Positions 28,297 through 37,629 are shown, counted from the stretch's first letter. The stretch is 64,000 bases of DNA from JANXQE01 sp035294005 (GCA_035294005.1 DATGLT010000188.1:38465-102464), one strand, 5' to 3'. Program-made: numbers and translations. The notes: a model not told the origin generated them from the sequence alone.

Positions 28297-30597
28297 ATGC
28301 CCGGTCCCCCAGGCCAGCCAAAAGACACGTCCAGCCCTGCGTCCTCCGTTCAGGCGCAAGCCGAGCCTCCCGAATTGACGGTCCGGGCGTTGGTGGTGGG
28401 CACCGTGCTGGGCCTCATCTTTGGGGCCTCCTCTCTTTACCTGGTCTTGAAAGTTGGGCTGACGGTCAGCGCTTCCATCCCCGTGGCCGTGATCTCGCTG
28501 ACGCTCTTTAGGCTTTGGTCCAAGGTAGGAGGCCGGGATGCCACGATTCTCGAGAACAACATTGTTCAAACGGCCGGTTCAGCCGGCGAATCGATCGCTT
28601 TCGGACTGGGCGCGACCATGCCCGCGATCCTGATCCTGGGATTCGACCTGGAAATCAGCAGGGTCATGCTGGTTGGGCTGCTGGGCGCATTGCTGGGCAT
28701 TCTGATGATGATTCCGCTCCGGCGTGCTCTGATCGTGGCCCAGCACGGGACGCTTAAGTATCCGGAAGGGACCGCTTGCGCGGAGGTGCTCAAGGCGGGC
28801 GCTGCCATGGCCCCCACGGAAGCCGCCGATTCAAGGGCTGCGGCCGGCGGGATTGCCTCGGCGTCGCAGGGGTTGAATGCCGCGACCATCTTCGGCGGGT
28901 TTGGCGTCGGGTTGTTATACAACACCTTGATGAAGGCTCTCAAGCTGTGGAAGGACACGCCCGAGAAGCTCTTCGGCCCGCCTCTGGCCGGGGGATCCAT
29001 CTCGATTGAGATCACGCCCGAACTGCTGGGGGTCGGATATGTGATCGGCCCAAAAATCGGGTGCATCATGATGGCCGGCGGGGTTCTGAGCTACCTCGTG
29101 ATCGCGCCAATGATCATGTTTTTCGGCCAAGCTCTGCCCTCGCCGCTCGCGCCGGGAACCAAGCTGATTGCAGGGATGGGGCCCGACGAGCTGCGCGGCG
29201 CGTACATTCTATATATAGGCGCCGGTTGCGTGGCCGCCGGCGGCATCATCAGCCTGGTTCGTTCGCTTCCCATCATTGTGAGCGGTTTACGCTCGGGCCT
29301 GGCGGATTTCAAGAACGCGGCCCTTGGCCAGGCGGCCGCGTTGAGAACAGACCGCGACCTTTCGATGAAGTTCGTTGGGGCCGGGCTGATTGCGCTGGTA
29401 CTCGCTATCCTCCTTTCGCCGTCGCTCCACATGAACGTCCTGGGTGCCGCGTTGATCGTTCTCTTTGGGTTTTTGTTCGTGACGGTCTCCTCGCGGCTTA
29501 CGGGTGAAATCGGCTCTTCTTCCAATCCGATCTCCGGCATGACCGTAGCCACATTGCTGTTGACCTGCCTGGCGTTTCTGATTGTCGGCCGGACCGGAAG
29601 GTCGTTCTACGTGACCGCCCTGTCGGTCGGCGGAATTGTTTGTGTTGCCGCTGCCAATGCCGGGGCCACCTCCCAGGATCTCAAAACCGGTTTCCTGGTG
29701 GGCGCCACACCGAAGTGGCAGCAAATCGCCATTATGATCGGAGCCTCCGCGAGCGCCCTGGCATTGGGTCCCATCCTGCTGGGCCTGAACAATCGCTCGA
29801 CGGTTTACGTTCCCGCCGCGCGCATCGCTCCCGGTTTGCACGCCCCGAGCAGCGCCGCACTTGGCCCTGCTGAAGGGCTCATTGGACCGCAGGCTTCGGC
29901 CGATTCCGGCCGCTACAAGTCCTGGTACAAATCCGATGAAACGGGCGGGCCCTCCGGAAAATACCTGGTCGACCAGCAAGGCGCGGCAGTCTGGTTCGTG
30001 GACCCGGGCATCAACGGCAATTTCAAAACGCGACCCGACGGAACCCAGGTTTATAAGTACGTCGCCCCTAAAGCTACTCTAATGAGCTACATCATCAAAG
30101 GCATGCTCGACCGAAAGCTGCCCTGGGGATTGGTCCTGTTTGGGATCATGATTGCCTTCGTTCTCGAGCTTTCGGGCGTCTCGTCACTGGCCTTCGCCGT
30201 TGGTGTTTATTTGCCATTTTCCACGTCCACGCCGATTTTTGTCGGGGGCTTGATCCGCGCGTTTGTGGATTGGCGGCGGCGGCGAGACTTGCGTGACCAA
30301 AACCTCGACCAGGCCAGCCTGGAAGCCGACTCCGACCGCAGTTCAGGCGTTTTGCTGGCGAGCGGCTACATTGCCGGAGGCGCGATTGCGGGGATTGTGA
30401 TTGCCTTTATCGCCGGCGGGTTTGGCAAACTCGACTCGCGCCTGACCGATTGGGCCACCGCGCGGAACCCGTTGTTCGCCGGTCCCTGGAGCGACCTGCT
30501 GTCCCTGCTCCCCTTTGTTGGGTTGTGCCTGCTTCTCTACCTGGTGGCCCGCGGCCGAGCGCTCGGCCCGATTGACGCAGGCCCACCCCAACAGTAG
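28297..30597 (+). CDS. OPT-family oligopeptide/metal-chelate transporter
   Basis: 766 residues from ATG 28297; a GTG 54 codons upstream gives an atypical Arg/Ser-rich extension and is unlikely. About 14-16 membrane segments span most of the length. The hallmark OPT sequence GTLKYPEGTACAEVLKAGA is near residue 150-170, with SASIPVAVISLTLFRLW and AGSAGESIAFGLG just upstream, and GEIGSSSNPISGMT in the middle. An inserted hydrophilic segment at about 565-620 (with SGRYKSWYKSDETGGPSG) lies between helices. The family imports oligopeptides or iron/siderophore-like chelates by proton symport. It ends 9 nt before nadA, suggesting co-transcription. Substrate is unknown. Confidence 0.9.
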   Translation: MPGPPGQPKDTSSPASSVQAQAEPPELTVRALVVGTVLGLIFGASSLYLVLKVGLTVSASIPVAVISLTLFRLWSKVGGRDATILENNIVQTAGSAGESIAFGLGATMPAILILGFDLEISRVMLVGLLGALLGILMMIPLRRALIVAQHGTLKYPEGTACAEVLKAGAAMAPTEAADSRAAAGGIASASQGLNAATIFGGFGVGLLYNTLMKALKLWKDTPEKLFGPPLAGGSISIEITPELLGVGYVIGPKIGCIMMAGGVLSYLVIAPMIMFFGQALPSPLAPGTKLIAGMGPDELRGAYILYIGAGCVAAGGIISLVRSLPIIVSGLRSGLADFKNAALGQAAALRTDRDLSMKFVGAGLIALVLAILLSPSLHMNVLGAALIVLFGFLFVTVSSRLTGEIGSSSNPISGMTVATLLLTCLAFLIVGRTGRSFYVTALSVGGIVCVAAANAGATSQDLKTGFLVGATPKWQQIAIMIGASASALALGPILLGLNNRSTVYVPAARIAPGLHAPSSAALGPAEGLIGPQASADSGRYKSWYKSDETGGPSGKYLVDQQGAAVWFVDPGINGNFKTRPDGTQVYKYVAPKATLMSYIIKGMLDRKLPWGLVLFGIMIAFVLELSGVSSLAFAVGVYLPFSTSTPIFVGGLIRAFVDWRRRRDLRDQNLDQASLEADSDRSSGVLLASGYIAGGAIAGIVIAFIAGGFGKLDSRLTDWATARNPLFAGPWSDLLSLLPFVGLCLLLYLVARGRALGPIDAGPPQQ

Positions 30598-30606
30598 GCT
30601 GGATTG

Positions 30607-31623
30607 ATGGCTGATTTGAGTTCAGTGCTCGTCGAGCGTTTTCCGCTGCGCAAACCCGTGTCCCCGGAAAGAGTGGGCGAATTGTCCCGGGAGATTTTTG
30701 TCCTCAAAAAGCAACTCAATGCGGTGATTTTGGCACATAATTACCAGGTCCCTGAGATCCAGGACGTGGCCGATTTTGTAGGCGATTCGCTCGGCCTATC
30801 CCAGCAGGCGGCCCGAACCGATGCCGATGTCATCGTCTTTGCCGGAGTCCATTTCATGGCCGAGACCGCCAAGATCCTCAACCCGCAAAAAATTGTCGTT
30901 CTGCCCGACAAAGCCGCCGGTTGTTCCCTGGAGGAGAGTTGTCCGGCGGAAAAATTGGCGGAATTACAAAGGACGAATCCAAATTTTTGGACCATTGCGT
31001 ATATCAACTGCAGCGCCGCAGTTAAGGCGCTGAGCGACGTGCTCTGCACCAGTGGCAACGCGGAGAAGATCGTCAGGGCCGCTCCAGCGGACAAGGACCT
31101 GTTGTTTGTTCCCGACGAAAACCTTGGGGCCTGGGTGCGGGAACAGACCGGCAGGCCCATGACGTTGTGGCGGGGCAACTGTTACGCGCACGTTGAATTC
31201 CGTCGTGAAAACCTGCTTCGCCTCAAGCAGAAGGTCCCGGACGCCAAGGTAGTGGTCCACCCGGAGAGCTTGCGCGAGGTCCGTGAACTGGCCGACGCAA
31301 TATGCTCCACTGAAAAAATGATTTCCTATTGCAAATCCAGTCCGGCCCGGCAGTTCATTATCGTGACTGAGTCGGGCATTTTGCACCGGATGCAAAAGGA
31401 ATGTCCCGGAAAACAATTCATCTGCGCCCCGGTTGCCGACGCCATGCGGGCCCCGACCGATCCGTGCCACTGCAGCGAATGCAAATACATGAAGATGAAT
31501 ACGCTTGAGAAACTGCGCGACTGCATGAAGGGGCTGGCGCCCAGGATCGAGCTTCCTGAGGCCATTCTCAAACGGGCCCGGCTGCCGATTGAACGCATGC
31601 TGGAGATTTCGGGCCGGGCCTGA
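30607..31623 (+). CDS. nadA: Quinolinate synthase NadA
   Basis: 338 residues from ATG 30607 (TTG one codon upstream is ignored). NadA condenses iminoaspartate with dihydroxyacetone phosphate in NAD synthesis, using an oxygen-sensitive [4Fe-4S] cluster. Visible motifs are VILAHNYQVPEIQDVADFVGDSLGLS, VVFAGVHFMAETAKILNP-like (here IVFAGVHFMAETAKIL), VLLPDKAAGCSLEESC, YINCSAAVKALSDVLCTSGN, LFVPDENLGAW, GNCYAHVEF and the C-terminal DPCHCSECKYMKMNTLEKL, which contribute the three cluster cysteines. Length is normal. nadB and nadC are not in the window. Confidence 0.95.
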   Translation: MADLSSVLVERFPLRKPVSPERVGELSREIFVLKKQLNAVILAHNYQVPEIQDVADFVGDSLGLSQQAARTDADVIVFAGVHFMAETAKILNPQKIVVLPDKAAGCSLEESCPAEKLAELQRTNPNFWTIAYINCSAAVKALSDVLCTSGNAEKIVRAAPADKDLLFVPDENLGAWVREQTGRPMTLWRGNCYAHVEFRRENLLRLKQKVPDAKVVVHPESLREVRELADAICSTEKMISYCKSSPARQFIIVTESGILHRMQKECPGKQFICAPVADAMRAPTDPCHCSECKYMKMNTLEKLRDCMKGLAPRIELPEAILKRARLPIERMLEISGRA

Positions 31624-31787
31624 CCAAACAAGTCGCGACACGGAACCGCGCGAAAACCTACCAGGATGGATTGGCCAAGGTCAGGCCCTCTTCCCGGTTG
31701 AATTGGCCGCCCCTCTCGTCTACTCTGGGCTTGCTTGAGGGGATAACGTCGCCTCGCCGGGAATGAACCGGAACGTCGTCGCCCCGC

Positions 31788-33170
31788 ATGAGTTTTCATA
31801 TGACGCTCACTGAGAAAATCCTTGCGCGCGCTTCAGGCAAAGCGCGCGTTCAAGCCGGAGAAAACGTCTGGGTTAAAGCCGATGTGTTGATGACCCATGA
31901 CGTTTGCGGGCCCGGCACCATCGGCGTGTTTAAACGCGAGTTCGGCAAAACCGCGAAAGTCTGGGACCGCAACAAGGTGGTGATCATCCCCGACCACTAC
32001 ATTTTTACCGCCGACTCGAAGTCGAATCGTAACGTGGATATTCTGCGGGATTTTGTCAAAGAGCAGGGGATCACCTATTTCTACGACGTCATTGACGACC
32101 CGAACGGGCATTGGGTTTTTGACAGTTCCAAAGGTGCGCTTAAAAAGCAGTATGGGTCTCATTACGCCGGAGTCTGCCACACGGCGTTGCCCCAAAAGGG
32201 CCATACGCGGCCGGGGGAAGTTCTTTTCGGGACCGATTCGCATACGTGCATGGCGGGGGCCTTTAATGAGTTCGCCACCGGCATCGGCAACACGGATGCC
32301 GGTTTCGTGATGGGAACCGGCAAGCTCTTGCTTAAGGTTCCCGAAACGATGCACTTCAGGCTCGAAGGCAAATTGCAGCCGGGGGTGATGGCCAAGGACG
32401 TGATTCTTCATTGCATCGGTGAAATAGGATTCGATGGCGCGACTTACCGGGCAATGCAGTTCGATGGCCAGGGCGCATCAAGTCTCAGCATCGACGACCG
32501 AATGACCATTGCCAACATGGCGATCGAAGCCGGGGGCAAAAACGGGATCTTTGAGTTCGACTCACAAACAAAGGCGTTCGTGGATTACCGTTGCAAACTC
32601 AACGGAACCAAGAGCAGCTACGAACCTGTCGAACGCGATTCCGACGAAAAGTTCGTATACGAACTGGTTGTGGATCTTTCGAAACTCGAGCCGACGGTGG
32701 CTTGCCACCCCGATCCCGGGCAAAGAAGGCTCGCCAAAGAACTCGGCCAGGTGAAGCTCGACCGTGCGTACATCGGCTCCTGCACCGGCGGCAAGACCAG
32801 TGATTTTCTGGAATTTGCGCGAGTGCTTCGGGGCAGGAAAGTGGCTATCGACACGTTCGGCGTGCCGGCTACGCCCGAAATTGTGCATGATTTGCAAACC
32901 GCGCGCTGGGGAGAATCGACCGTGTGGGACATCCTGGTGGCTGCCGGCGTGCAAATGACTGAAAACGCAGGATGCGCGGCGTGTCTTGGCGGACCCGTGG
33001 ACACTTTCGGCCGCATGAATTCGCCGCTCAAGTGCATCAGCGCAACCAACCGCAATTTCCCCGGACGCATGGGACACAAAGAATCCCAAGTCTTCCTCGC
33101 CTCTCCGGCGACCGTCGCGGCGAGCGCTCTGACCGGGAAAATCACTGACCCTCGAGAGTACCTGAGCTAG
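31788..33170 (+). CDS. Aconitase/3-isopropylmalate dehydratase large-subunit family
   Basis: 460 residues from ATG 31788 (ATG 31800, MTLTEKI, is equally likely). It belongs to the LeuC/HacA large-subunit branch: TLTEKILARASGK, HYIFTADSKSNRNVDILRDF, the LFGTDSHTCMAGAFNEFATGIG block, YIGSCTGGKTSDFLEFARVLRG with the first cluster cysteine, and NAGCAACLGGPVD with the remaining two. These bind the [4Fe-4S] cluster that dehydrates and rehydrates the substrate (isopropylmalate or homocitrate). The matching small (LeuD-type) subunit is not present on either side. The gene follows nadA by 164 nt and precedes an O-antigen ligase by 11 nt. Confidence 0.88.
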   Translation: MSFHMTLTEKILARASGKARVQAGENVWVKADVLMTHDVCGPGTIGVFKREFGKTAKVWDRNKVVIIPDHYIFTADSKSNRNVDILRDFVKEQGITYFYDVIDDPNGHWVFDSSKGALKKQYGSHYAGVCHTALPQKGHTRPGEVLFGTDSHTCMAGAFNEFATGIGNTDAGFVMGTGKLLLKVPETMHFRLEGKLQPGVMAKDVILHCIGEIGFDGATYRAMQFDGQGASSLSIDDRMTIANMAIEAGGKNGIFEFDSQTKAFVDYRCKLNGTKSSYEPVERDSDEKFVYELVVDLSKLEPTVACHPDPGQRRLAKELGQVKLDRAYIGSCTGGKTSDFLEFARVLRGRKVAIDTFGVPATPEIVHDLQTARWGESTVWDILVAAGVQMTENAGCAACLGGPVDTFGRMNSPLKCISATNRNFPGRMGHKESQVFLASPATVAASALTGKITDPREYLS

Positions 33171-33181
33171 CAAAGCTGTCG

Positions 33182-35110
33182 ATGAATCGCGAAGCTTTGG
33201 ACCGCTGGTGCGAGCGGGGCATTCTGGGTCTGGCCTTATGCATCCTCGCTGGCGGCCCGTTGGCGCTGGGCGCCGTTCGCAACCTGGATTTCGCCGTCAT
33301 CCAGGGATTGACGCTCGGGGTCATGGTTCTGTGGATGGCCCGGTTGTGGCTTGCCGAAAAGCCTCGGTTGCTCTGGCCGCCCATCTGCTGGGGCGTAGTG
33401 GCATGCGTTGTTTACGTCGCAGTGCGATATTTCCATGCGGACGTGGAATATCTCGCCCGCCTGGAACTGCTGCACGTGCTGGTATACGGCTTCCTGTTCC
33501 TTGCGATCCTCAATAACCTGCACCGGCAGGAAACCATTCAAGTGGTCACCTACACCGTTTTGTTCGTCGGGATGGCGATCGCCTTTTACGGGACTTATCA
33601 GTTTTTCACCAGCTCCGATAAGGTGTGGAACATGATTAAGCCGTACCCTCATCGCGGCTCCGGCACCTTTTACAACCCGAACCACTTCGCGGGGTTCCTG
33701 GAAATGCTGCTGCCGCTCGGGTTGGCTTACACCTTGACCGGCCGGCTCAAGCCGGTGCCGCGGGTGTTTTTCGGCTACGTCTCTCTAGTGCTCCTGGGCG
33801 GTATCGCGGTCAGCGTTTCCAAAGGCGGATGGATTGCCACCGGTTTGTCCCTGTTGGCGTTCTTTGGCATTCTTCTGTTTCAACGCCGGTACCGTATTCC
33901 CGCTTTGGCGCTGATGGTGCTGCTGGTGGCGGCTTGCGCGTATGTGTTCCCCCGTAACATTTTTTTCCAGCTGCGCCTCAAGCAAATGTTCTCGCAGAAC
34001 GGCAACGTCAACGACGAGCTGCGCTATTCGGTATGGCGCCCGGCCTTGCGCATGTGGCGGGAACATCCGTTGTGGGGAGTCGGCCCGGGACATTTCAATG
34101 CCCGATTCCCCGCGTACCGGCCTGAGGGCCTCCAAATGGCCCCCGAATATGCGCACAACGACTACCTCAACACCCTGGCGGATTGGGGTGCGGTTGGGAC
34201 AGGATTAGTCGCCATTACCTGGGGTCTGCTCGCGTTCGGCTTGGTTCAAACCTGGTCATCGGTGAGACTTTCCTCGGGCGATCTCGGGGGCAAGTCGGGC
34301 AGCAACAAATTTGCTTTTGTTTGTGGTGCGGCAGTCGGGTTGCTTTCGATCCTTTTGCACTCGGTGGTGGATTTCAACTTGCATATTCCAGCCAACGCTA
34401 TCATGGCGGTGACGTTGATGGCGCTGCTCACGAGCCACCTGAGGTTTGCTACCGAGAGCTACTGGTTCCGCTGGCGCATCGGTTTGAAGCTGCTTGCCAC
34501 TGTCCTCATCCTGAGCGGTGTCTGGTACATGGGCACTCAAGCCTGGCGCCAGGGTTCCGAGCAGGTGTGGTTGGCGCGCGCGCATCGCGCATCCTTATAC
34601 TCTCCCGAACAAGTCAAATTGCTCAAGAGCGCCTACGCCGTTGAGCCTATGAATCCTCAAACCGCCTACCGGATTGGCGAAGCCTACCGCAAACAAAGCG
34701 AGGAAGGCGGTCAGCACTACTCCGGGCAGGAGGGGGTGGATTATCTTCAGTTGGCGACCAACTCCATGCAATGGTTCCGTCGAAGCATGGACCTGAACAA
34801 GTGGGATAGCCGGTCCTGGGCGGGGTACGGCTGGTGCCTCGATTGGCTCGATCAACAGACCAATTCACTCCCGTATTTCTGGCACGCGGAGGAATTGGAT
34901 CCAAACAACTATTACAACCTCAACACAATTGGCTTGCATTTCGTGCAAACCGGCGATTTTGCGGCTGCCCGGCCCTGGTTCGAACGTTCGTTGCGATTGT
35001 CCTACCAGGATAACCCCATAGCAGTCAATTATCAGGCCATTTGCATCGCGAGGCTGGAAGAAGCAGCCACCAATGACTTGGCATCGCGGCTGAACCTTCG
35101 AGGTCAGTAA
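33182..35110 (+). CDS. O-antigen ligase-like (Wzy_C) protein with TPR tail
   Basis: 642 residues. The first two-thirds are about 11-12 membrane helices with the Wzy_C/RfaL signature: GSGTFYNPNHFAGFLEMLLPL, then SVSKGGWIA, and the periplasmic loop RMWREHPLWGVGPGHFNARFPAYRPEG with following YAHNDYLNTLADWGAVG. The last 180 residues are soluble and TPR-like (VEPMNPQTAYRIGEAYRKQ, RSWAGYGWCLDWLDQQ, PWFERSLRL). Such proteins polymerise or ligate glycans on lipid carriers at the inner membrane. No other glycan-assembly genes are close. Substrate may be O-antigen, exopolysaccharide or glycoprotein glycan. Confidence 0.88.
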   Translation: MNREALDRWCERGILGLALCILAGGPLALGAVRNLDFAVIQGLTLGVMVLWMARLWLAEKPRLLWPPICWGVVACVVYVAVRYFHADVEYLARLELLHVLVYGFLFLAILNNLHRQETIQVVTYTVLFVGMAIAFYGTYQFFTSSDKVWNMIKPYPHRGSGTFYNPNHFAGFLEMLLPLGLAYTLTGRLKPVPRVFFGYVSLVLLGGIAVSVSKGGWIATGLSLLAFFGILLFQRRYRIPALALMVLLVAACAYVFPRNIFFQLRLKQMFSQNGNVNDELRYSVWRPALRMWREHPLWGVGPGHFNARFPAYRPEGLQMAPEYAHNDYLNTLADWGAVGTGLVAITWGLLAFGLVQTWSSVRLSSGDLGGKSGSNKFAFVCGAAVGLLSILLHSVVDFNLHIPANAIMAVTLMALLTSHLRFATESYWFRWRIGLKLLATVLILSGVWYMGTQAWRQGSEQVWLARAHRASLYSPEQVKLLKSAYAVEPMNPQTAYRIGEAYRKQSEEGGQHYSGQEGVDYLQLATNSMQWFRRSMDLNKWDSRSWAGYGWCLDWLDQQTNSLPYFWHAEELDPNNYYNLNTIGLHFVQTGDFAAARPWFERSLRLSYQDNPIAVNYQAICIARLEEAATNDLASRLNLRGQ

Positions 35111-35195
35111 ACATAACCGGCGCGATTTTTGCTAAACACCAATCGATACGCGATTTGAGCAAGTAAAAAAGCTTAAAAAAAACTTTGAATACTCG

Positions 35196-35223
35196 TTGAC
35201 AAGCGCACTGGACTGAATAAAAA
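35196..35223 (+). promoter_or_regulatory. Sigma-70-like promoter for the FecR-domain gene
   Basis: A perfect -35 hexamer TTGACA (35196-35201), a 16-nt spacer and TAAAAA (35218-35223) as -10. The expected start is about 30 nt before a good ribosome site (GCAGGAGCAACT) in front of ATG 35263. AT-rich sequence lies just upstream (35164-35186), possibly an UP element. Confidence 0.6.
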
Positions 35224-35262
35224 TGCCTCAAACAGATGTAGGATTTTTGAGCAGGAGCAACT

Positions 35263-36120
35263 ATGAAACAAAATCGAAACCTATTAAACTCCCTTGTTGG
35301 TTGCGCGATGGCGCTGGCGTTGATTTCAACGGCAGCGGCGCAGGGCGCAATGGACGGCGCCGCAAAGGTCGTCCGCGTTAAAGGTCCGGCGCGTTATACC
35401 ACCGGCAACAATGTTTGGCAACCGGTCCGGGTCGGCGATGTTTTGCACCCGGGAACAGTCGTGCAAACCAGCACCGAAGAAGGTTCATTTGTTGACTTGG
35501 TTTTGGGCGACGGCAATGCCCCCGTTCCTCAGCCCGTGAAGTATCGTCCCAGCATTCCCGATTCAATGGCGTCCTCCGGCCTCTCGTTCCGTCCGAGTTC
35601 CGAGCAGAACGTCGTCCGCGTTTGGGCCAACAGCGCTCTTGGAATCGACAAGCTGACGAGCATGCAGACCGGCGCCGAGACGGTGACCGAAACACAGCTC
35701 GATCTCAAGCAAGGCCGGATTACCGGCAATGTGAAGAAAATGTCCGCCGCTTCGAAGTACGAGGTAAAGCTGCCGAACGGCGTTGCTGGTGTGCGCGGCA
35801 CTCTGTTTGACATCCAGGCCGTCGGCATCGTGAAGGTCTATGTCGGCTCGATGGTTGTCGCTTGGGTCGATCCCAAGACGCAAAACGTCACCACCCAGAC
35901 CGTCATGGGCGGCCAGGCTTATGACGCTCCGAGCAACCAGATCACGCCGATTTCCCCCGCCGGCATGAGCGAACTCGAGGCTCTCTCGATGGGTATGCTC
36001 GTCACTGGAACCGAAGCGAGCGTAACTCCTGCCAGCTTGGCATCTGATCATACCACGATTGGGATGTCTCCTGTCGGAGCAAGTGTTGACAGCATCCCGG
36101 TGACGACCGGTGGCGATTAA
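35263..36120 (+). CDS. Secreted FecR-domain protein
   Basis: 285 residues, with a signal peptide (MKQNRNLLNSLVGCAMALALISTAAAQG). A FecR-type beta domain is at about 35-185: VVRVKGPARYTTGNNVWQPVRVGDVLHPGTVVQTS..., then LDLKQGRITGNVKKMSAASKYEVKLPNGVAGVRGTLFDI, the standard V-RGT core. Classic FecR couples a TonB receptor to an ECF sigma factor and has a cytoplasmic tail; here there is no membrane anchor or sigma partner, so the domain is used in a different, extracytoplasmic way. The tail (residues 215-285) is Pro/Ser/Thr-rich. It is a single-gene unit with promoter and terminator. Confidence 0.85.
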   Translation: MKQNRNLLNSLVGCAMALALISTAAAQGAMDGAAKVVRVKGPARYTTGNNVWQPVRVGDVLHPGTVVQTSTEEGSFVDLVLGDGNAPVPQPVKYRPSIPDSMASSGLSFRPSSEQNVVRVWANSALGIDKLTSMQTGAETVTETQLDLKQGRITGNVKKMSAASKYEVKLPNGVAGVRGTLFDIQAVGIVKVYVGSMVVAWVDPKTQNVTTQTVMGGQAYDAPSNQITPISPAGMSELEALSMGMLVTGTEASVTPASLASDHTTIGMSPVGASVDSIPVTTGGD

Positions 36121-36444
36121 TAGAACTTAGTTGCTTCTTTTACAAAACCAGGGCAAGCCTTGTGCCGCCCTGGTTTTTTTGTTTGTGTAGCTTGGAGTGA
36201 ACCTGAAGCGCGTCCGAATTGTCCCCTGCGTGGGGTTCCGGCAATAGCCAGACCGTTTGAGCGGCAGCATGGTTTGGCCCATGGGTGTGGTCTTGCCGCA
36301 CGGGAGTTGGGTCTGGATCTGAACAGCGACGAGATTTATCTGGACGGGAGTCCCGACACGAAACCTTGAACTGCAACGCCAAATACTCCGGCTCCATGCG
36401 GGCATGTGTTGTTATCCTCGTGAGCTTTTGGCACAGTGTCCTCC
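36121..36444. other. 324-bp gap between the FecR gene and coaD
   Basis: It holds the terminator of the FecR-domain gene (36144-36180). It also holds an imperfect palindromic stretch at about 36260-36300, where GCGGCA and TGCCGC enclose CATGG/CCATG. No convincing gene: frames of up to 92 codons on the minus strand and 69 on the plus strand lack any recognised pattern. Confidence 0.45.
36144..36180 (+). terminator. Strong Rho-independent terminator
   Basis: A perfect 11-bp stem AAAACCAGGGC (36144-36154) with GCCCTGGTTTT (36167-36177), 12-nt loop, flanked by A and T runs so it may act in both directions. It ends the FecR-domain transcript. Confidence 0.9.
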
Positions 36445-36930
36445 ATGCGAACGGTCATTTACCCGGGCAGTTTTGATCCGCTCACCAATGGACACCTGGA
36501 CGTTATCCAGCGCGCAACCAAGCTTTTCGATCGAGTGATCGTTGCGGTGGCGCGCAGCGAAAGCAAGCGCCCGTTATTCAGTCAGAAAGAGCGCGCTGAA
36601 ATGGTTGCCCAGGCTGTTCGAGGGGTACCTCATGTTGAAACGGATGCGTTCGACGGCTTGCTCATCGAATATGTCGAGCGACAATCCGCTCAGGCCGTGA
36701 TTCGTGGTTTACGCGCCGTGTCCGACTTTGAATTTGAATTTCAGTTGGCTTTGATGAATCGTAAACTGAACGAGCGCATCGAAACGATTTTTATGATGCC
36801 TAAGGATACTTACACCTTCCTGAGCTCCCGCATCGTTAAGGAGATCGCCAGTTTGGGAGGGGATGTGAGCGCGTTCGTACCGGCGCATGTGAAAGCGGCA
36901 TTGACCGCAAAACTAACGGCGCCGGTTTGA
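36445..36930 (+). CDS. coaD: Phosphopantetheine adenylyltransferase CoaD
   Basis: 161 residues from ATG 36445 (a GTG three codons upstream is possible). CoaD makes dephospho-CoA from 4'-phosphopantetheine and ATP. Its motifs are all present: YPGSFDPLTNGHLDVIQRA (the T/H-x-G-H nucleotide-binding pair), FDGLLIEYVE, IRGLRAVSDFEFEFQLALMNRKL, FMMPKDTYTFLSSRIVKEIA. Length is normal. It starts a conserved CoA/fatty-acid cluster with DUF177, rpmF, plsX and fabH in the same direction. Confidence 0.96.
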   Translation: MRTVIYPGSFDPLTNGHLDVIQRATKLFDRVIVAVARSESKRPLFSQKERAEMVAQAVRGVPHVETDAFDGLLIEYVERQSAQAVIRGLRAVSDFEFEFQLALMNRKLNERIETIFMMPKDTYTFLSSRIVKEIASLGGDVSAFVPAHVKAALTAKLTAPV

Positions 36931-36937
36931 TTATTTT

Positions 36938-37426
36938 ATGTCGTTGCAGGTCAATTTACGTCATTTGGAGCTGGATAACGTCACCCTTGACGGGCAGCTT
37001 CCTGCGTCCGAGTTGGACATGGAGACGCGGGACGAGGTCATTCAGGCCAACCGGCCCCTGGAGTACCATCTCGAAGTCCAAAAATTCGAGGACGGGCTGC
37101 TCGTTCAAGGCAGATTACGGCTGGTGCTGAACTGCCAGTGTGTCAGGTGTTTGAAGTCCTTTGAATATGAGCTGAAACTCGACCCGTGGACGTGCCATTT
37201 GCCCTTGCAGGGGGAGGAGGCGCTGCCGGTAGTGAGCGACTGCGTGGACTTGACGCCTGCAGTGCGGGAAGATATTCTGCTCGAGTTTCCGCAACATCCG
37301 TTGTGCGAACAGGACTGCCGCGGGCTGCGTAGCGGGTCCGGCGGCAAACCCAAGCCCATCAGTAACCCTGGTTTATCCGAAGAGGGGTCGCCGGCGTGGA
37401 ATGAACTAAACAAACTGAAATTTTGA
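36938..37426 (+). CDS. DUF177 (YceD-family) protein
   Basis: 162 residues. The central CQCVRCLKSFEYELKLDPW contains the conserved C-x2-C-L signature of the DUF177/YceD family. The acidic LTPAVREDILLEFPQHPLCEQDCRGL region follows, with a second Cys pair at its end. Proteins of this family are regularly encoded just before rpmF and have been linked to 23S rRNA maturation or accumulation in bacteria and plastids. It starts 7 nt after coaD and ends 14 nt before rpmF, supporting an operon. Role is a family-level inference. Confidence 0.87.
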   Translation: MSLQVNLRHLELDNVTLDGQLPASELDMETRDEVIQANRPLEYHLEVQKFEDGLLVQGRLRLVLNCQCVRCLKSFEYELKLDPWTCHLPLQGEEALPVVSDCVDLTPAVREDILLEFPQHPLCEQDCRGLRSGSGGKPKPISNPGLSEEGSPAWNELNKLKF

Positions 37427-37440
37427 CGATTTTATAGATT

Positions 37441-37629
37441 ATGGGTGTCCCTAAGAGAAAACCTTCGAAAAGCCGCCAACGCATGCGTCGGGCGTATAAC
37501 AGCGTGCTGACTCTTCCCCAGTTGAGCACTTGCCCTCAGTGCGCCGCGCCTTACATTCCGCACCGCGTTTGCCCTGCTTGCGGATATTACCGTGGGCGCC
37601 AGGTCCTTTCTGTGACCGCCGGCGGCTGA
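37441..37629 (+). CDS. rpmF: 50S ribosomal protein L32
   Basis: 62 residues, start MGVPKRKPSKSRQRMRRAYN, the usual basic N-terminus of L32. A zinc ribbon follows with CPQCAAPYIPHRVCPACGYY (two C-x2-C pairs), so this is the zinc-binding (C+) form. It is followed by plsX 43 nt later, the arrangement seen in many bacteria (rpmF-plsX-fabH). Confidence 0.96.
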   Translation: MGVPKRKPSKSRQRMRRAYNSVLTLPQLSTCPQCAAPYIPHRVCPACGYYRGRQVLSVTAGG

